From: Motacilla alba alba
Lineage: Eukaryota; Chordata; Aves; Passeriformes; Motacillidae
Assembly (NCBI RefSeq): GCF_015832195.1
Contig: NC_052045.1
Coordinates: 3,348,001-3,412,000 of the forward strand
Direction: 5' to 3'
Length of the DNA: 64,000 nt
Part shown: positions 23,191 through 35,180 of the stretch, in pieces
Numbering within the stretch: the stretch's first letter is position 1
Layout: every line of letters begins with the position of its first letter
The notes under the pieces: model-generated
Database searches by the model: none
What the model was told of the DNA's origin: nothing
What the model saw: only the letters and a program-made list of their open reading frames with translations
Translations under genes and position numbers: made by a program

Positions 23191-26100
23191 TAGGCAATAG
23201 CAGGATGGATGTGTCAGAAGTGATCAAATTATTCTAAATTCCCTGTTTGTTCTAGTACAGAGGAGACAGGTTCTCCAAATTCTGGGAGAGAATTTATATT
23301 CCACCAAAAATCAGAACACTGCAAAAGTATGTGCAACTGTAGATATGAAACATAAATTGCCCAATGTGTCCATTATAACCGAAACTCATTGTTTTATCTA
23401 TTATCTGTTGGTACTGTGTGTTGATGTAAAGGTTTATATACCTTAAGCAGGTTTTTTTCATATAATTTTGAAGTAGCTTGCTTTAGGTGGATAAGAAGCT
23501 GTGTTGTCACCCTGCCATCTTCATCCGAATTCAGGCTGATTTGTCTTGCTTCCTTCCCACTTGGGTGGGAATATTTCAAATAGAGTATTTATACAACCTG
23601 TCTATCTAGATAGGATAAGCCTGTGAATATCTGTCAGTATCTCCTATTGCACTTGTGATCAGAGGTGCACTTAATAGTTCTGAAATCAGGCCTAAGGAAT
23701 TCATTAGAATGCCAGTTCCCTTGAAGTATTTTCTAGGAAAGAGAGTTTAGAGAAGGGCTTGAAAATATGACATTTAAAACCAGTCTCCCACTGAGCCATA
23801 TTAGCATTAGCTTTGAACACAATTGTGGTTTATTACACGTGTGCCTGACAGTTCCCTGAAAGACAGGAGCTTGCCTGTGAAGCTGCACTTTGGCATGCAC
23901 TGGGTACTCCCCTGCATTTTTATATCCTCTCCCTGCTCTTCCTGTGCAGCCGTCCCAAATACAAATGCAGCACTCATCACTGGCAATAAAAATAATGCCT
24001 GACACCACCTCGGAGCTCCCGAGCAGGATCATCTCTCCCAGCACCCTGTGCACGGGGGAACTGGGATGGAAAGAGAGACTTGGTGAGAAGTCTGGGGAAC
24101 AGTCAGCACCGAAATAGCACTTGCAGTGTGCAAATCTGTGTCAAAACAAAAAGCTCATTCCGTCAGGAAATCAATGGCTCCGTTTCACTGTGTTGGGGCC
24201 TCAGCGATGCCGACTGACGCTGACCCTTGGTGCATTCTGCCAGGAGCAGAGCTCCCTTGTTGGAGAACATTTCCATCCAGCAGCCTGGAATGCACCTTGG
24301 GATGTGTGTCCTTGGATCCAGGAGTGAGAGTGTGAAGGAAATGCCAGCTGAGCTTTTCTGCATTCTCTAATGAATCCAGTCTGGTCTCATGGACTGAGCA
24401 GCTGCACCTAAATCAGCTCTCAGAGGGACTGAGGGGGTCCTTTTGAGTGACCCTCCTGATCCTTCCCACTTACCTGGGCTGCTCCTCAAGCTGCAAAGTG
24501 CTCTGATTCCAACAGCTGTGGGGGTTTGGATGCCACTAAAACGAGGGGCGTGATGCAGGAATGGGTTTAGTGCCTGAGAGTCACTGTCCAGTGACAATGA
24601 AAACATCCCTGCGTGATAAAGGCTGTCCCCAGCACAAACCCAGAGCACAGCCCCACAGCAGCTACTGGGAAGGAAGTTTCTAGCCCAAACCAGCAAGGTA
24701 GTAATGATAACAGAAATCATTTATGGCTGGTGTAACAGGAAGGTGTTGTGGGTGAATGAGAGAGTTTCTGGAAAATGCTAATCAGCTGCATTGTGTTAAA
24801 ATAATCAAAAATCTGGATTAGTGATTGACTAATCAGTTGTGATTAGGGGCAGGAAAAGGGACATTTTTTACTGAAAAAAATCTGTGTATTCAATTTTCAT
24901 TTCCCACACACTGAAATCTTGTTAAACTCCCTGTATGCCTAAATAGACTCATCAGATAGATAAATTGCACTGAGGGGTTAATTGGAATCCCAGGTCATTT
25001 GCTCTATTTGGTTAGTTAGAAGTGATATCATGCCTATAATTTTGTTCTGCAGTTGTTTTTTCCTCTCTTAAGATACCTCCTTTTGGCCAGGATTAACAAG
25101 AAATGATATCTGGTTATATTTCCCTCAGTTATATTTTCCTTTCCTTTCTGAATATAATTATACATTTCTCTCTTCTCCCATAGCCTTAACCTGTGTTTCC
25201 AACTAAGATCAGATAGAGAATTTAAAACAGTGGAAACAAAGAAACAACTGAATATGGAGCACTTAGGGAGAGTGGAATCTTCCATGTCACTAAAAGGAGA
25301 GGTAAAGCTTAGAGCAGACATGAAAGACCCTTTGCATTGTCAGAAGTGTCCATTCCTTTGTCCATAACCAGAGAAGAGGAGCTGCAGAATGTTATAATGA
25401 CTCAATTGAAGAACATAAATTACTTGCTGGTGAGAAAAACTGGATTTTGTTTCAATGAATCATTTTCTTCTCTATGTACAAATTTGGTTTTAGTTGAATG
25501 CAGTAAAAAAAAAAAAAAAAAGAGCCTGTTTTATCGGTAAGAGCTTGACTCTTTTTGACCCTTTGGCATTATTTACAGATATGGATTAATCTCAGAACCC
25601 TGACATTTAACCCTGTCATGTAGGGACCGTCTTGAAATTGAAAATGCAGAAGTAGGAGATGCTTTTTAAAGGATTTCTCCTGTTTACCTATTGACAATGT
25701 TGTAACAGCTCTTGTATTTAGTGCTTTTGAATAAAACTAAATGGCCCCCAAAACACAGAAAGCTGTTACTGAAAGCTGGTAGAAGTCTGGAATTGTGATA
25801 TAGTATGTTTTGTTCATATTTTCTTAAAATATAAATATTTTAAAATTTGATTCCAGTTTAGGATCAGTGATTGCATGGCAAATATTTTATTTCTAACCAC
25901 AGAACCTGATGTGGGAGCCTGGAGTGTCTGCACTGAAGAGTCATTGGAAGGGATCTCATTTTGCATGCTGACTTTAGGGTTTTTTCCTCTCTCTCCTTGC
26001 ACTGAACAAGGAGCATTTCCCCATGCTGGCTCTTAATATGCAAAGAATGAAGCAACCTCTTAGAGAACCTGATGGTTTATGACCTGTCTCTAAGCTTTTA

Positions 26101-28009
26101 AACTCGGGGAGGGTTGGCTAGAACAGGAAATAAGTATGAGACAGGATTAGCAACCATAGAGAAGAAAAGGAATCTGATTGATGAATTCAAAAGGTGGAAT
26201 AGCTGCAGGGTCAGTTACTGTCAAACAGAATGAGAATTATGCCGAGAAAGGAGTTTCTTAAGATCTGGGGGAATTAGTGAAAAGCAATAGACCTTCAGGT
26301 ACCTTTCTGCTCCTATCAGTTTTAAAGCCCAGTTAATTTAGGATTCTTTTCTGATCCTGACAGCTCCACCACAGGCAGACTTACTAGGTGCTCACAAAGC
26401 ATCGTGTGGAAAGCTGTAGGAGCACAGATTTAAATGGATGGGACTGGTAACCAACCTCCAAACCCCTCAGAGATCAGATTCTGTCCCAGCAAAGCTGCCC
26501 TGTGGCCAGGGTGTCCCTAGGCCAGGTGAAGTGCCACGAGAAACGTTGCGTTTAATTTGTCGCGGTTTCCCAAAAAATCCGTGTCTGGCGCTCTCAGCAC
26601 CAGCTGCTGTTTGTCTGCTCCTGCCAGAGTGAGGAACAGCCTCACCCATGGTGCCGTGACATCCTGGGCACCCCAGAGCTGCTGCTGCTCTGCTGCTCTT
26701 GCTGCCAGGCTTGTGCTCCGGACAGGAAAACGTGAATTTGTCAGGGAATCACCTGGACAGCCAAAGCAGCCTCGGTCTGTGGCACCCTCTGCACTCTCCC
26801 CCTGTGGTTGTATTTCCTTCCCTTATTTAACTCTGCGAAAAAAAGAAATTTTGGAAGGCTTAGAGGGTTTTTTTTTTTTTTTTGGCTAAATATGGGTTTA
26901 TCTTTTCTGGCAACATATGGGAAAAGAACACCTAGGGGTTTTTCTGTCAGCATGATTCCAGGATTTTGTCAAAATTCCATCCTTGAAAGGAGAATGTTTA
27001 CCTTCCCTTAGTTTAAAAAATATTTTTTAAAAAACTGTTGTGACACAGGCAAAGAAATGAATTCTTGTTGATTAATGATAAGAAAGTTATGAACGTGGGG
27101 AATTAATAAAACTCACTATTGCTGTGAGTGTAGACACAATTCTTCTGGGCTCCATTGCTGGCTGGCTATTGGCTCCTTTACTTAAAATTCCTGTGCAACA
27201 AATAAGTGTGAATAAACATGTTCTTATCAGACAAAAAAAAAATTCTCAAAATCCCTTTGACTTAGCTAGTTGGACCACTCTTGCCTTGAAAATGTTATTA
27301 TTCTATTCTAAAAAAATATCCAAGTTCTTGTTTGTGCACTCATCTGGTTTAAACCTACAACAAATGTGGTTTATTTGGTGTGATAAACTCATGATATCTC
27401 TGATTTTCTCTATAAACCACTGATGGGAACAATTATTTTACTGACAATCAGCACTCCTCAGAAGGATGATGATTTTCCCAGTTTTCAAACACCTGTTATC
27501 CCATTTTCTCTTTATTTTTATATTCTTCTGTAGACTTTATTTTCAGGTTATCTATAAATCCATTTGTAAATATTATTTGGCAAACATCAATTTCTGTAGT
27601 ATTCATAGAATGAAACACAAAACAGATGGAATTTGGATCTACTGGAATCAGCATTACTGTTCCATTCCACTGGGAGAAATATCCAGAACCTCAAGAGTTT
27701 TCTGGAAAATTTTCTTCCAAGAGAAATTTCTCTGTGGATGATGGTAGAGTGTTGTTGTTGCTGCCTGGGGTTAATCAGTCACCATGCTCTCCATTGCTGT
27801 GGCTTGGGGCCCAGATGAAAATATTCCCCACTGCTGAAAAATCCAAATATTTGCAGCGTTGATCATTAGTCACCAGCAGCAGAATCCACACCAATCAGTA
27901 ATTTCAAATGTGCCTCACCTGGGGATTTCTACAGGTCTTTGGTGCTATGTACCAACCAAACTACTGCTAGTAAATGAAAATTAACGACTTGTGGCCACAG
28001 CTCTAAACT
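23191..28009. other. Unique non-coding DNA with a locally GC-rich part
   Basis: No gene is supported. An A17 run lies at 25505-25521. Around 26440-26800 the DNA is GC-richer, with a small CpG cluster at 26536-26575 (CACGAGAAACGTTGCG, TGTCGCGG). A short palindrome CTCGG-AGCTC-CCGAG lies at 24009-24023. None of these comes with an exon-like frame or promoter. Confidence 0.5.
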
Positions 28010-28490
28010 CAATGACTGCAATGACATTTCCTATTGCGGTGGCCTCGTGACGAGGTAACGACAATTGCTTTTAGAAATATTATTTTTTGCTATGCCTAGA
28101 ATTATCCTGCTGCTGCCAGCCCCCTCACCTCTGGGATTTTTGTTCTGAATGGCACTGTCTGCCCTGACTCGTTCAGGGATCTCCCCTAAGCTGGTTTTGT
28201 GCAGCTGCAAATGTCACAAATGGCAGCGAGGCTCGGGGAAGTTGGCACATCATTTTCTCTTCGGATGCTAACTATCTCAGGGATCTTTGCCACGGTGACT
28301 TCAATTTCCTCTGCTTGACAGACCTTATCAACAGCTTAAAACGTGTTTACAAACACAATACAATCCGAGTTCTGTGCTTTAGATGCCAAATTATGCTGTA
28401 AGCCATTGATCTTTATTACAGATTTGCAGGGTGTTTCTAAATACATTAGTAATTATACATCTGGGCTGTCAGAGCCCCTACTCTTGGGCA
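28010..28490. promoter_or_regulatory. Candidate conserved non-coding element with palindromic motifs
   Basis: The stretch contains two notable palindromes. CCTCG-TGA-CGAGG lies at 28043-28055, enclosing a TGACG half-site of the CREB/ATF type. GTGTTT-AC-AAACAC lies at 28343-28356, two back-to-back forkhead-like half-sites. It also has CpGs unusual for the surrounding AT-rich DNA (TTGCGGTGG, GTAACGACAATTG, AATCCGAG) and homeodomain-like TAATTA sequence near 28451. There is no sizeable open frame and no transposon similarity. Enhancer function is inferred from motif content only; edges are approximate. Confidence 0.4.
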
Positions 28491-30334
28491 ATCTCCTTTT
28501 ATGTTGGGTTTGACTGATAGTTAGTTATAGACTTGATTCAAAATTAATTTAAAAATCACAGTGCTGCAATAAAAACCATCTCAGGTTACTTTAACTTTTC
28601 AGCCTAAACCTAAGGTGGGAGGATTGCTGATCTAACAAGGATTATTTAATCATGTGCAAAACACAGCACTAGCATTCATTTATCTGTCCAAGGCAAGGAA
28701 AAACATCTGGATTTCCAGTAGATGGCCATTTCTCTGCTTCCAGGAGCACAGTGTCAGGGAGCAGCTGTCTAACTGTCAGAAAGTAATAATAATTTTGGTG
28801 TTTGTCTTTCTATTCTTGGAAAAAGAGGAGGAATTCCTATATGCTCCTCCAAAATATTAATAAGCAATGGGTTGTTTCTATAAAAACAATGAATCATATC
28901 AAATAACAAGGTCAACTATCAAAATCATCCCATCTTCAGTTAAAAAAAAAATCCCTTTACATGTGAATGTATTTTTTGCGTTCTTGATGGTGGTGAGGAA
29001 GAACAGCTTTTAATTTGCACAAGGCATGGAGCTCCAGGTTTTCTGTATGTTAGGAGGGAGCAAGGCCACTTGAGACAGGAGTTATTGCTTGAATGTGAGG
29101 CAAAGATCTGAGCACCTTTAGATAGCCCAGACTGGAAATATCACAGCTGTGATCAGCAAGGTCATGAAGTGGCAGCTGGAGTGTCCAACCTCCTGCCCAG
29201 GGTGCTCCTGTTTGCAGGAGGATTCTCAATCAATTAACAGAAATAAGTGAGGCTCACCCCCTCCCAGGCAGCAGGTGAATTCTGCTCCTAACATTTTGCA
29301 CCAAGTCCCACGATGAGCAGATTTGTTTGCTCAAGGGCCCTTTTGAAATCAAAATGTGTAAGACAAAGATAACTGGGATGAAAACTCTTATTTCTTTTTG
29401 TGCTCCGTATTAGGATAAATTTTGTACAATTAAGTAGAGCTCATACTGAAATGGAATTGTACATTCTATTTTTAATAGCAAAGCTGCACATCCACCTGCC
29501 CTTCATAAAAATCTTACATTAATTCCTGTGCTCCTGCTTATGTTTAGATGTAACACGTCCTTCTTTCATGAAGCTGCTGAAAGAAATTGTTTCTCAATTG
29601 AATTAGAAAACTGAGTTTAAATGCTTTTATATTTTCTTTTCATCCATGTAGTAGATTTATTATCAGAAAACCCTAAACACAGCACCTTTTGTTTCTCTGA
29701 AGACAGGAGGCCATTAAAATTTTAACAGTTCAGAAACTAAATTCACCTGTAGAGAAGCACTGAATTGCTTTACAGAAAGGTACAAACCCTGTTAAAAGAG
29801 AGAATTCAGAAAGGTCATATTACTAAAAACTTAAAACTTTAATGCATAGGTTTACTTCTTTTATTAAAGTAGCAAAATTGTCTATTTCAGGCCTGGAAAA
29901 GAAATTAATGTATTTTCAATGTTAGAAGTTTGCCAAAATTTTCCAACAAACAGGTGCTTTAAAAGTTAGGGCTTTATAGCAGCAGAATATTAGAGTTTAT
30001 TTTATGGGAATCTAATGTTTATTTAGCAGTGGGAGTCCACTACAGAATTCTTTTGGGTTTGCATCAACAAGGTAATTTTTGCTGGCAAACTAATTAAATT
30101 GTGGATAATTAGGGTCAGGCATTAGTAGTTTATTTGATTTCTTTATGCTTATTTTATGACTATTTTAGCAACATGGGTGATGAAATAGAGAAATGGAAAT
30201 GGCAAAATAAACATATTTAGGTTCTTTGAGGTAACTTATAAATCACTGCTCAGTCATGTTTTAGAGGACTGGGGGATTTCACCTCATTTCAGGTGAATTA
30301 AACAGATCACAAGGGACTTGAAGAATTCCCTCAG
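28491..30334. other. Unique AT-rich non-coding DNA
   Basis: No gene, RNA or transposon recognised; frames are short and without similarity. Confidence 0.55.
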
Positions 30335-30405
30335 TCTGAGAAGGGCAACAAAGATGGGGAAGGGTCTGGAGAATCAGGCCTGTGATGAGAAAATATGACT
30401 CTGTA
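30335..30405 (+). mobile_element. CR1 LINE fragment (short)
   Basis: The string GAGAAGGGCAACAAAGATGG followed by GGAAGGGTCTGGAGAATCAG and GCCTGTGATGAGAAAATATG matches the CR1 region 'gagaagggcaatgaagatggtgaagggtctggagaacaag...tatgaggag'. It is truncated at both ends and codes for nothing. Confidence 0.65.
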
Positions 30406-33339
30406 TCCCATAAAGTGAACAAATAGATTTTTTGACCATTTTCCTTGGTTCAGAACAAAAAAATCTCTGCAGAATCTGAATCTGAATCTTGTCTTACAGA
30501 AGTCAGTTTTATCAGCAGTAGTATTTTGCTGCTTTGGAAGCAGTAGTGGTGTGAATTCTCTTCATTTTAATGTTATCCAAATTTCAAAGTCATAATGCTG
30601 TCAATATTTATAACTACTAGGGAAAACAGGAATTTTGGGATATCACAGCTCAAGAAGTAGTGGGTTTTCCTCATGAAATGTGTAAATATTGATAACCAAA
30701 ACTGCCACTAAAAGATATCCTTGATAAACCTCTTCTTCCATTTTCTCTCCTCTTTAGTCTGTGTTTTCTTGGTGATAAAAAATGTTTCTGACACTTTTCA
30801 GTTTCAAACTGTTCCTTAAGCACGTGTCCGTGTGCTGGAATTCTTTCTGTTATATTTAATAGACTGGGGCTTTTATGAAAATTTCCAGAGATTTTATGAG
30901 TTTGAATTTACAGTTCATCCTGCCCTTCTGAAGGAAAACCATGGAATGAGAACTCAGCAACACAAGTGTCTTCTAAAGACCAGCTTCTGCCTCAGCTGCA
31001 CAGAAATCCAAAGGAAGATGTTGCTCTGAGGGTGTAGATCCAGGGAAAAAATTCAAAGTCAGACAGTTTGGAATTTTTCTCATCTCCATTCCAAAGTGGA
31101 GAAAATCCCTATGTGGTGCTTCCCTGTGGGTTTGTGTCTTGCTTCCTTTTTACATTATTGATACTCATTTTTCAGCATCTGACATTTATGTTCACATCAA
31201 GGCTTATGTGTACGCTTAAACCACGAGAATCTCTTCTGTGCTTTGAGACCTCAAAGAGTTTGAAATCTTGGGGTTTAACTGTGTTTATTCATTCTGGCAA
31301 ACTGAGCTTCTTAGAGAACACATTATTGGCATGGAGATTTTCCATCTTGGTAGGGTTTTGAGCCCCATTCTTCAGCTGAATCATTCAATAAGAACAAAAA
31401 AGTGCAAGTGAGTTTAATTCCTCTCTGTTAAACCATCATATATACATTCCAAAATGTAAATGCAGGAGTGGAACTGTGTTCCCTGAAGAAAGGTCTGTGT
31501 AAGCAATGTAAAACTCATTGGCTTTGTTTTGCCTTGAAAAGAGGATGGTTTTAAAACTTTCTTTCCTCTCTTGAAAGCACAAACAGTTCACAGGCACGTT
31601 CTGCAGGAATCTTAGCAGGCCTAGGGCAATGTAGTGAAGTCTTTGACAGCCAGCAGTATAATGAAGGAGCAAATAACACAGATGAACAAGTTTTCCTTTT
31701 GTGGGTTGTTGTTGTTGTTTGCGGATTACAGAAAAACGGGAGACGAGCACGATGACCTTCCTACTTAAAAAGTCTCAGTTTTGTAATTTTGTTTAGTTCT
31801 AGAGTTGTGCTTTTCCTCTTTTGTACACACACAAATCAAAGCTCTCCAGAAGCAATCTTGCATAAAGTGACAGCTGTTTATTTAAATTATCTGAGCCTCA
31901 TTCTATTTCCATCTTTCTCTGACGGACATATGTTCAATGGGTGCATTAGAAATAGATGCACATATTGCTTGCCATCCTGTAGGAACTGGGGACTGGACAA
32001 TACCAGTTGTTCAGACAGTTGTATAATATTTGAGATCTATTGAACAAGTGTTGTTCTTAGTTTTTATTTTAATCAATTCAGTGGCACATATGCTTGAGTA
32101 AACATTTTGACTGTTTTGTATTGGGAGATATGATTAATTGATCATAACAACACCAGAAAAATGTCAAGAGAATGCACAGCCTCAAGTTAGGTTTAAAACT
32201 GCCCTCATCTTGCTGTAGGTGCAGTAATTTGCCTCCATTGGGAATGTAATTTGGATTTTATGGGAAAACAGTTAATATAAGTCTGCCATCTTTTTTTACT
32301 CTTTTACTCAGAAAAACACTTTCAGAACCACACCATCTTAAAGGGTTAATTTCTCACAGCAGGTTTGAAATGGTGCATCTTCATTTGTCCTGAGGGATTG
32401 TGAAGTGAATATACTTGAAGGATAAAAAGAGAATACACAACTATTTTTACCCATGGATAAGAAATACAGGCAGCTCTTCCATGACCAGTCCAGAGCAGGC
32501 ACAGGGCAGAAGGACTGACCCTGAGAGGAGAAAATTCTCATTTTCAGTGTAGTTTAATTAATCTGTCTTACTCAGTCACTGCTCTGTTTCACCCTCTTGC
32601 CAGTATATCTGTTAGATTTCTCCTGTTTTTGTAATTCTGTTGCACGTGGTGTCAGAAATGTCCTGAGATTCCCACCCTGAGTGCAGTCTCATCATGACTT
32701 CCCCAAGGATGGCACCCATGGTTTGGGCATCCTTAAAGCCTGTAAAAGAGAGTGATTTTCCCAATTCTAGATATCTAGAAATCCAGATTTCAAAAAGAGT
32801 ATTGAATGTTTTAATGTAGCTTTAAAATCAGTAGTCCAAATCAGTACTATTTTTTAATGAATATTTGCCTTTTTATTACATGGTGTTAAAGCATTCTGGT
32901 GATCAGTTAAATGCAATTTTGACTGGGGGCAAAGGGAAAACCAAGCTGACCTCAAATCTTTCACTCTGAATTTAAAAAAATTCTTAATTTATACTTGGAT
33001 TTTTATTAAAATGTATGTGGGTTAAACATAACTTGGTAAACCTCAAATATCACAGTTTCAAAGTGAGTTTTGGAAAAATCACTCTTAATATGGAAATAAA
33101 ACTTTTTAAAGTTCCTGAAAAGAAAACTCAATCCTTGTTGGGTAGCATGAGGTATCTTAGGAGCATGCAAAACTCCTCTGGGGACCTGCAATGGCACAGA
33201 GTGTGGAAATGTCAGCACAGAGAGCTCCCAAGGCCTCGAGCATACAAACTCAGAAATAGAGCTGGATACAGGGTTTGACCTAAGACCTTGGAGAAGGCTT
33301 GAAGGTTTAGAATAGGCCAGTGAAACAAACATGAAATAA
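30406..33339. other. Unique AT-rich non-coding DNA
   Basis: I see no gene or transposon here. Several frames of 60-104 codons overlap on both strands, as expected by chance. Confidence 0.55.
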
Positions 33340-33830
33340 GAATAAAGATTTGTAGTTTAAGCAGAAATATGTTTTAAATACGTAGAAGTAGGCTTCATGT
33401 AGGTGAACAAATATGCTAAGCAAGACAGTAGAAAACAATGAAAGTTTAGTAATAGAACTTGTAATGATAAAACTAAAAATAGAACTTTTATAGGATAAAA
33501 AGCAGGAGATACAGTAGTAAGTTTCTGTAGAGTTCTAAGATTGGATAGAAAAGACACGTTGTGGTAAATCCAGTAAAACGTAGCAATTAGCAATGGGTTA
33601 TGAAGACATTAGTGAGCTTTGTGGAAGTAGCTGATTGGATAGGACATTTATTAAAGACATTGTGACTAGAATTATAATGGATTCTGATGCAAGGCCTCTA
33701 AAGTGATGATTTTGGATGCAAAACCCAACAGTCTCACCTTCCATGAGACTGATTTTGTAATAAACCATCCTTTAAACGCCTCTTCAGCCAACCCCGTTGT
33801 CTTCCTGTATCCCAACCAAAGAGAAGCTCT
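33340..33830 (+). mobile_element. Probable LTR of a songbird endogenous retrovirus
   Basis: Features in order are TGTAGTTTAAGCAGAAATAT at 33351, TAGAAGTAGGCTTCATGTAG at 33384-33403, an A/T-rich TTTTATAGGATAAAAAGCAG promoter-like string at 33487, and GAGACTGATTTTGTAATAAA at 33745-33764. The last gives an AATAAA polyadenylation signal, followed by CCATCCTTTAAACGCCTCTT. The layout (TG start, TATA-like box, AATAAA, short tail) and wording fit a songbird LTR as I recall it. The end and target duplication were not found. No viral gene is present. Confidence 0.5.
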
Positions 33831-34899
33831 GGGAGCGGGGTTATTCCTGGAATCAAACCAACTGTTCCAAACTGCACATGGACAACCTGATCCACGGCAC
33901 TGCCACACTGCACACGCGTGAGGTTCTGTGCTCCAGAAGTGTTCCAAGTGCTTGGTGCTCATTGCTCATCAGCAGCAGCAGTCCAGAGCAGGCATTAATT
34001 GCCAGCAGCGTTCCCTTCCTTGCTCACAACTCGTCAAGAACATTGTTCCCCAGCAATTAGATTTAATTTTTGTTTGTTCTTCCCTACTCAGGGCCTAAAA
34101 TCTTTCTCATGGCTGTCTAGGGATAGTCCAGGAACCTGTGTGAAGGAAGGGCCCGGGGGGAGTGCAGAAAGGAGTTCTGGGAAGTTTGCCCAGTAACATC
34201 AGTGCTCAGCAGTTTCTCATTTAGCTTCATAGCTTCCAATGAGAAAAGATGTTTTCTGAACGGTGGCATGGATTCTGTGCACACCTGTCACTTCCCCTGG
34301 TTTCTTTATACTCTGTTGTCTTGAATATTTATTGATTCCTATATTACCAGTTTGAGACCCTTTCATGCCTATTATCTATACCCTCTACAATCTGATTTCC
34401 AAAAATCAATATACTCTAACTAAATAGATGTTCCTGCTTACGAAACAGAAGCAGGACCACAGCAAGGTTACAGGCTAAAATGAGAAAATACAGAAAAAAG
34501 ACTCAGGTGCACATTAGTATGAATATTTTCTTACAATATCTTTCAAGGTTAAGGTAGTGAATTGGCTCTATATTAAATACAAAACTTCGAAATTCCCTTT
34601 TTGGTCATGCAGTTTATCTTTCAAAGTTAAAATATTATAAAGTAGAACTATACTGATTTTTTTTCTTCCAAAGATGAATTTGTAAGAAAAAAATTGAAAT
34701 ACCAGCACTTAAAATACTTCAGAAATGAACCATTTTGCTATTTTACTTGGTATTTTTAGCACTACATGCTTGATTGTTATGAAATGAGTCAAAATCATTC
34801 ATTTGGAATGACTTTCTCTAAATTTCCACATTTACTCCTATGTAGAGCCTGAGGGAGTTCCTCTGGTTTCGGTTCTTTCCCGCTTTTAACCTTGAATGA
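33831..34899. other. Unique non-coding DNA
   Basis: The first few hundred bases are slightly GC-rich and could contain further decayed ERV sequence downstream of the LTR-like block, but nothing is recognisable. No gene is supported. Confidence 0.5.
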
Positions 34900-35180
34900 T
34901 GGAAGGAAAAAGCAAACTTCCCAGATCTGTGGATGACAATGACCTGCAAGGGCCTGCAAATAATTTGGAGGACAAGGTTACAATTTAAATTAACCTTCCT
35001 AAATTGGAGAAACGATTCTGATGGCACAGATAACATTCAGTAAATACAAGTGTGAAGTGCCACGTTGGGCAAGGAGAAGTGAAAATGAAAAATACAACAT
35101 GGGTGGGTGGGCACTGCTGGAGTAGGGATGGGTGGAGGAGTCAGGGAGTTGTGAAATGAGTGGGTCGGGAAGGAATTTTG
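34900..35180 (+). mobile_element. CR1 LINE fragment from the reverse transcriptase region
   Basis: The order of motifs follows the CR1 ORF2 end region: GCAAATAATTTGGAGGACAA at 34955, AACATTCAGTAAATACAAGT at about 35033, GTGAAGTGCCACGTTGGGCA and then AATACAACATGGGTGGGTGG at 35092. These correspond to 'ttggaggacaggatta', 'aaattcaataaggacaagtgcaaagtgctccacttgggc' and 'tacaaaatgggggatgactgg'. It is heavily decayed with stops and indels, so it is a pseudogene fragment. It is from a more upstream part of CR1 than the 19495 copy. Confidence 0.7.
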
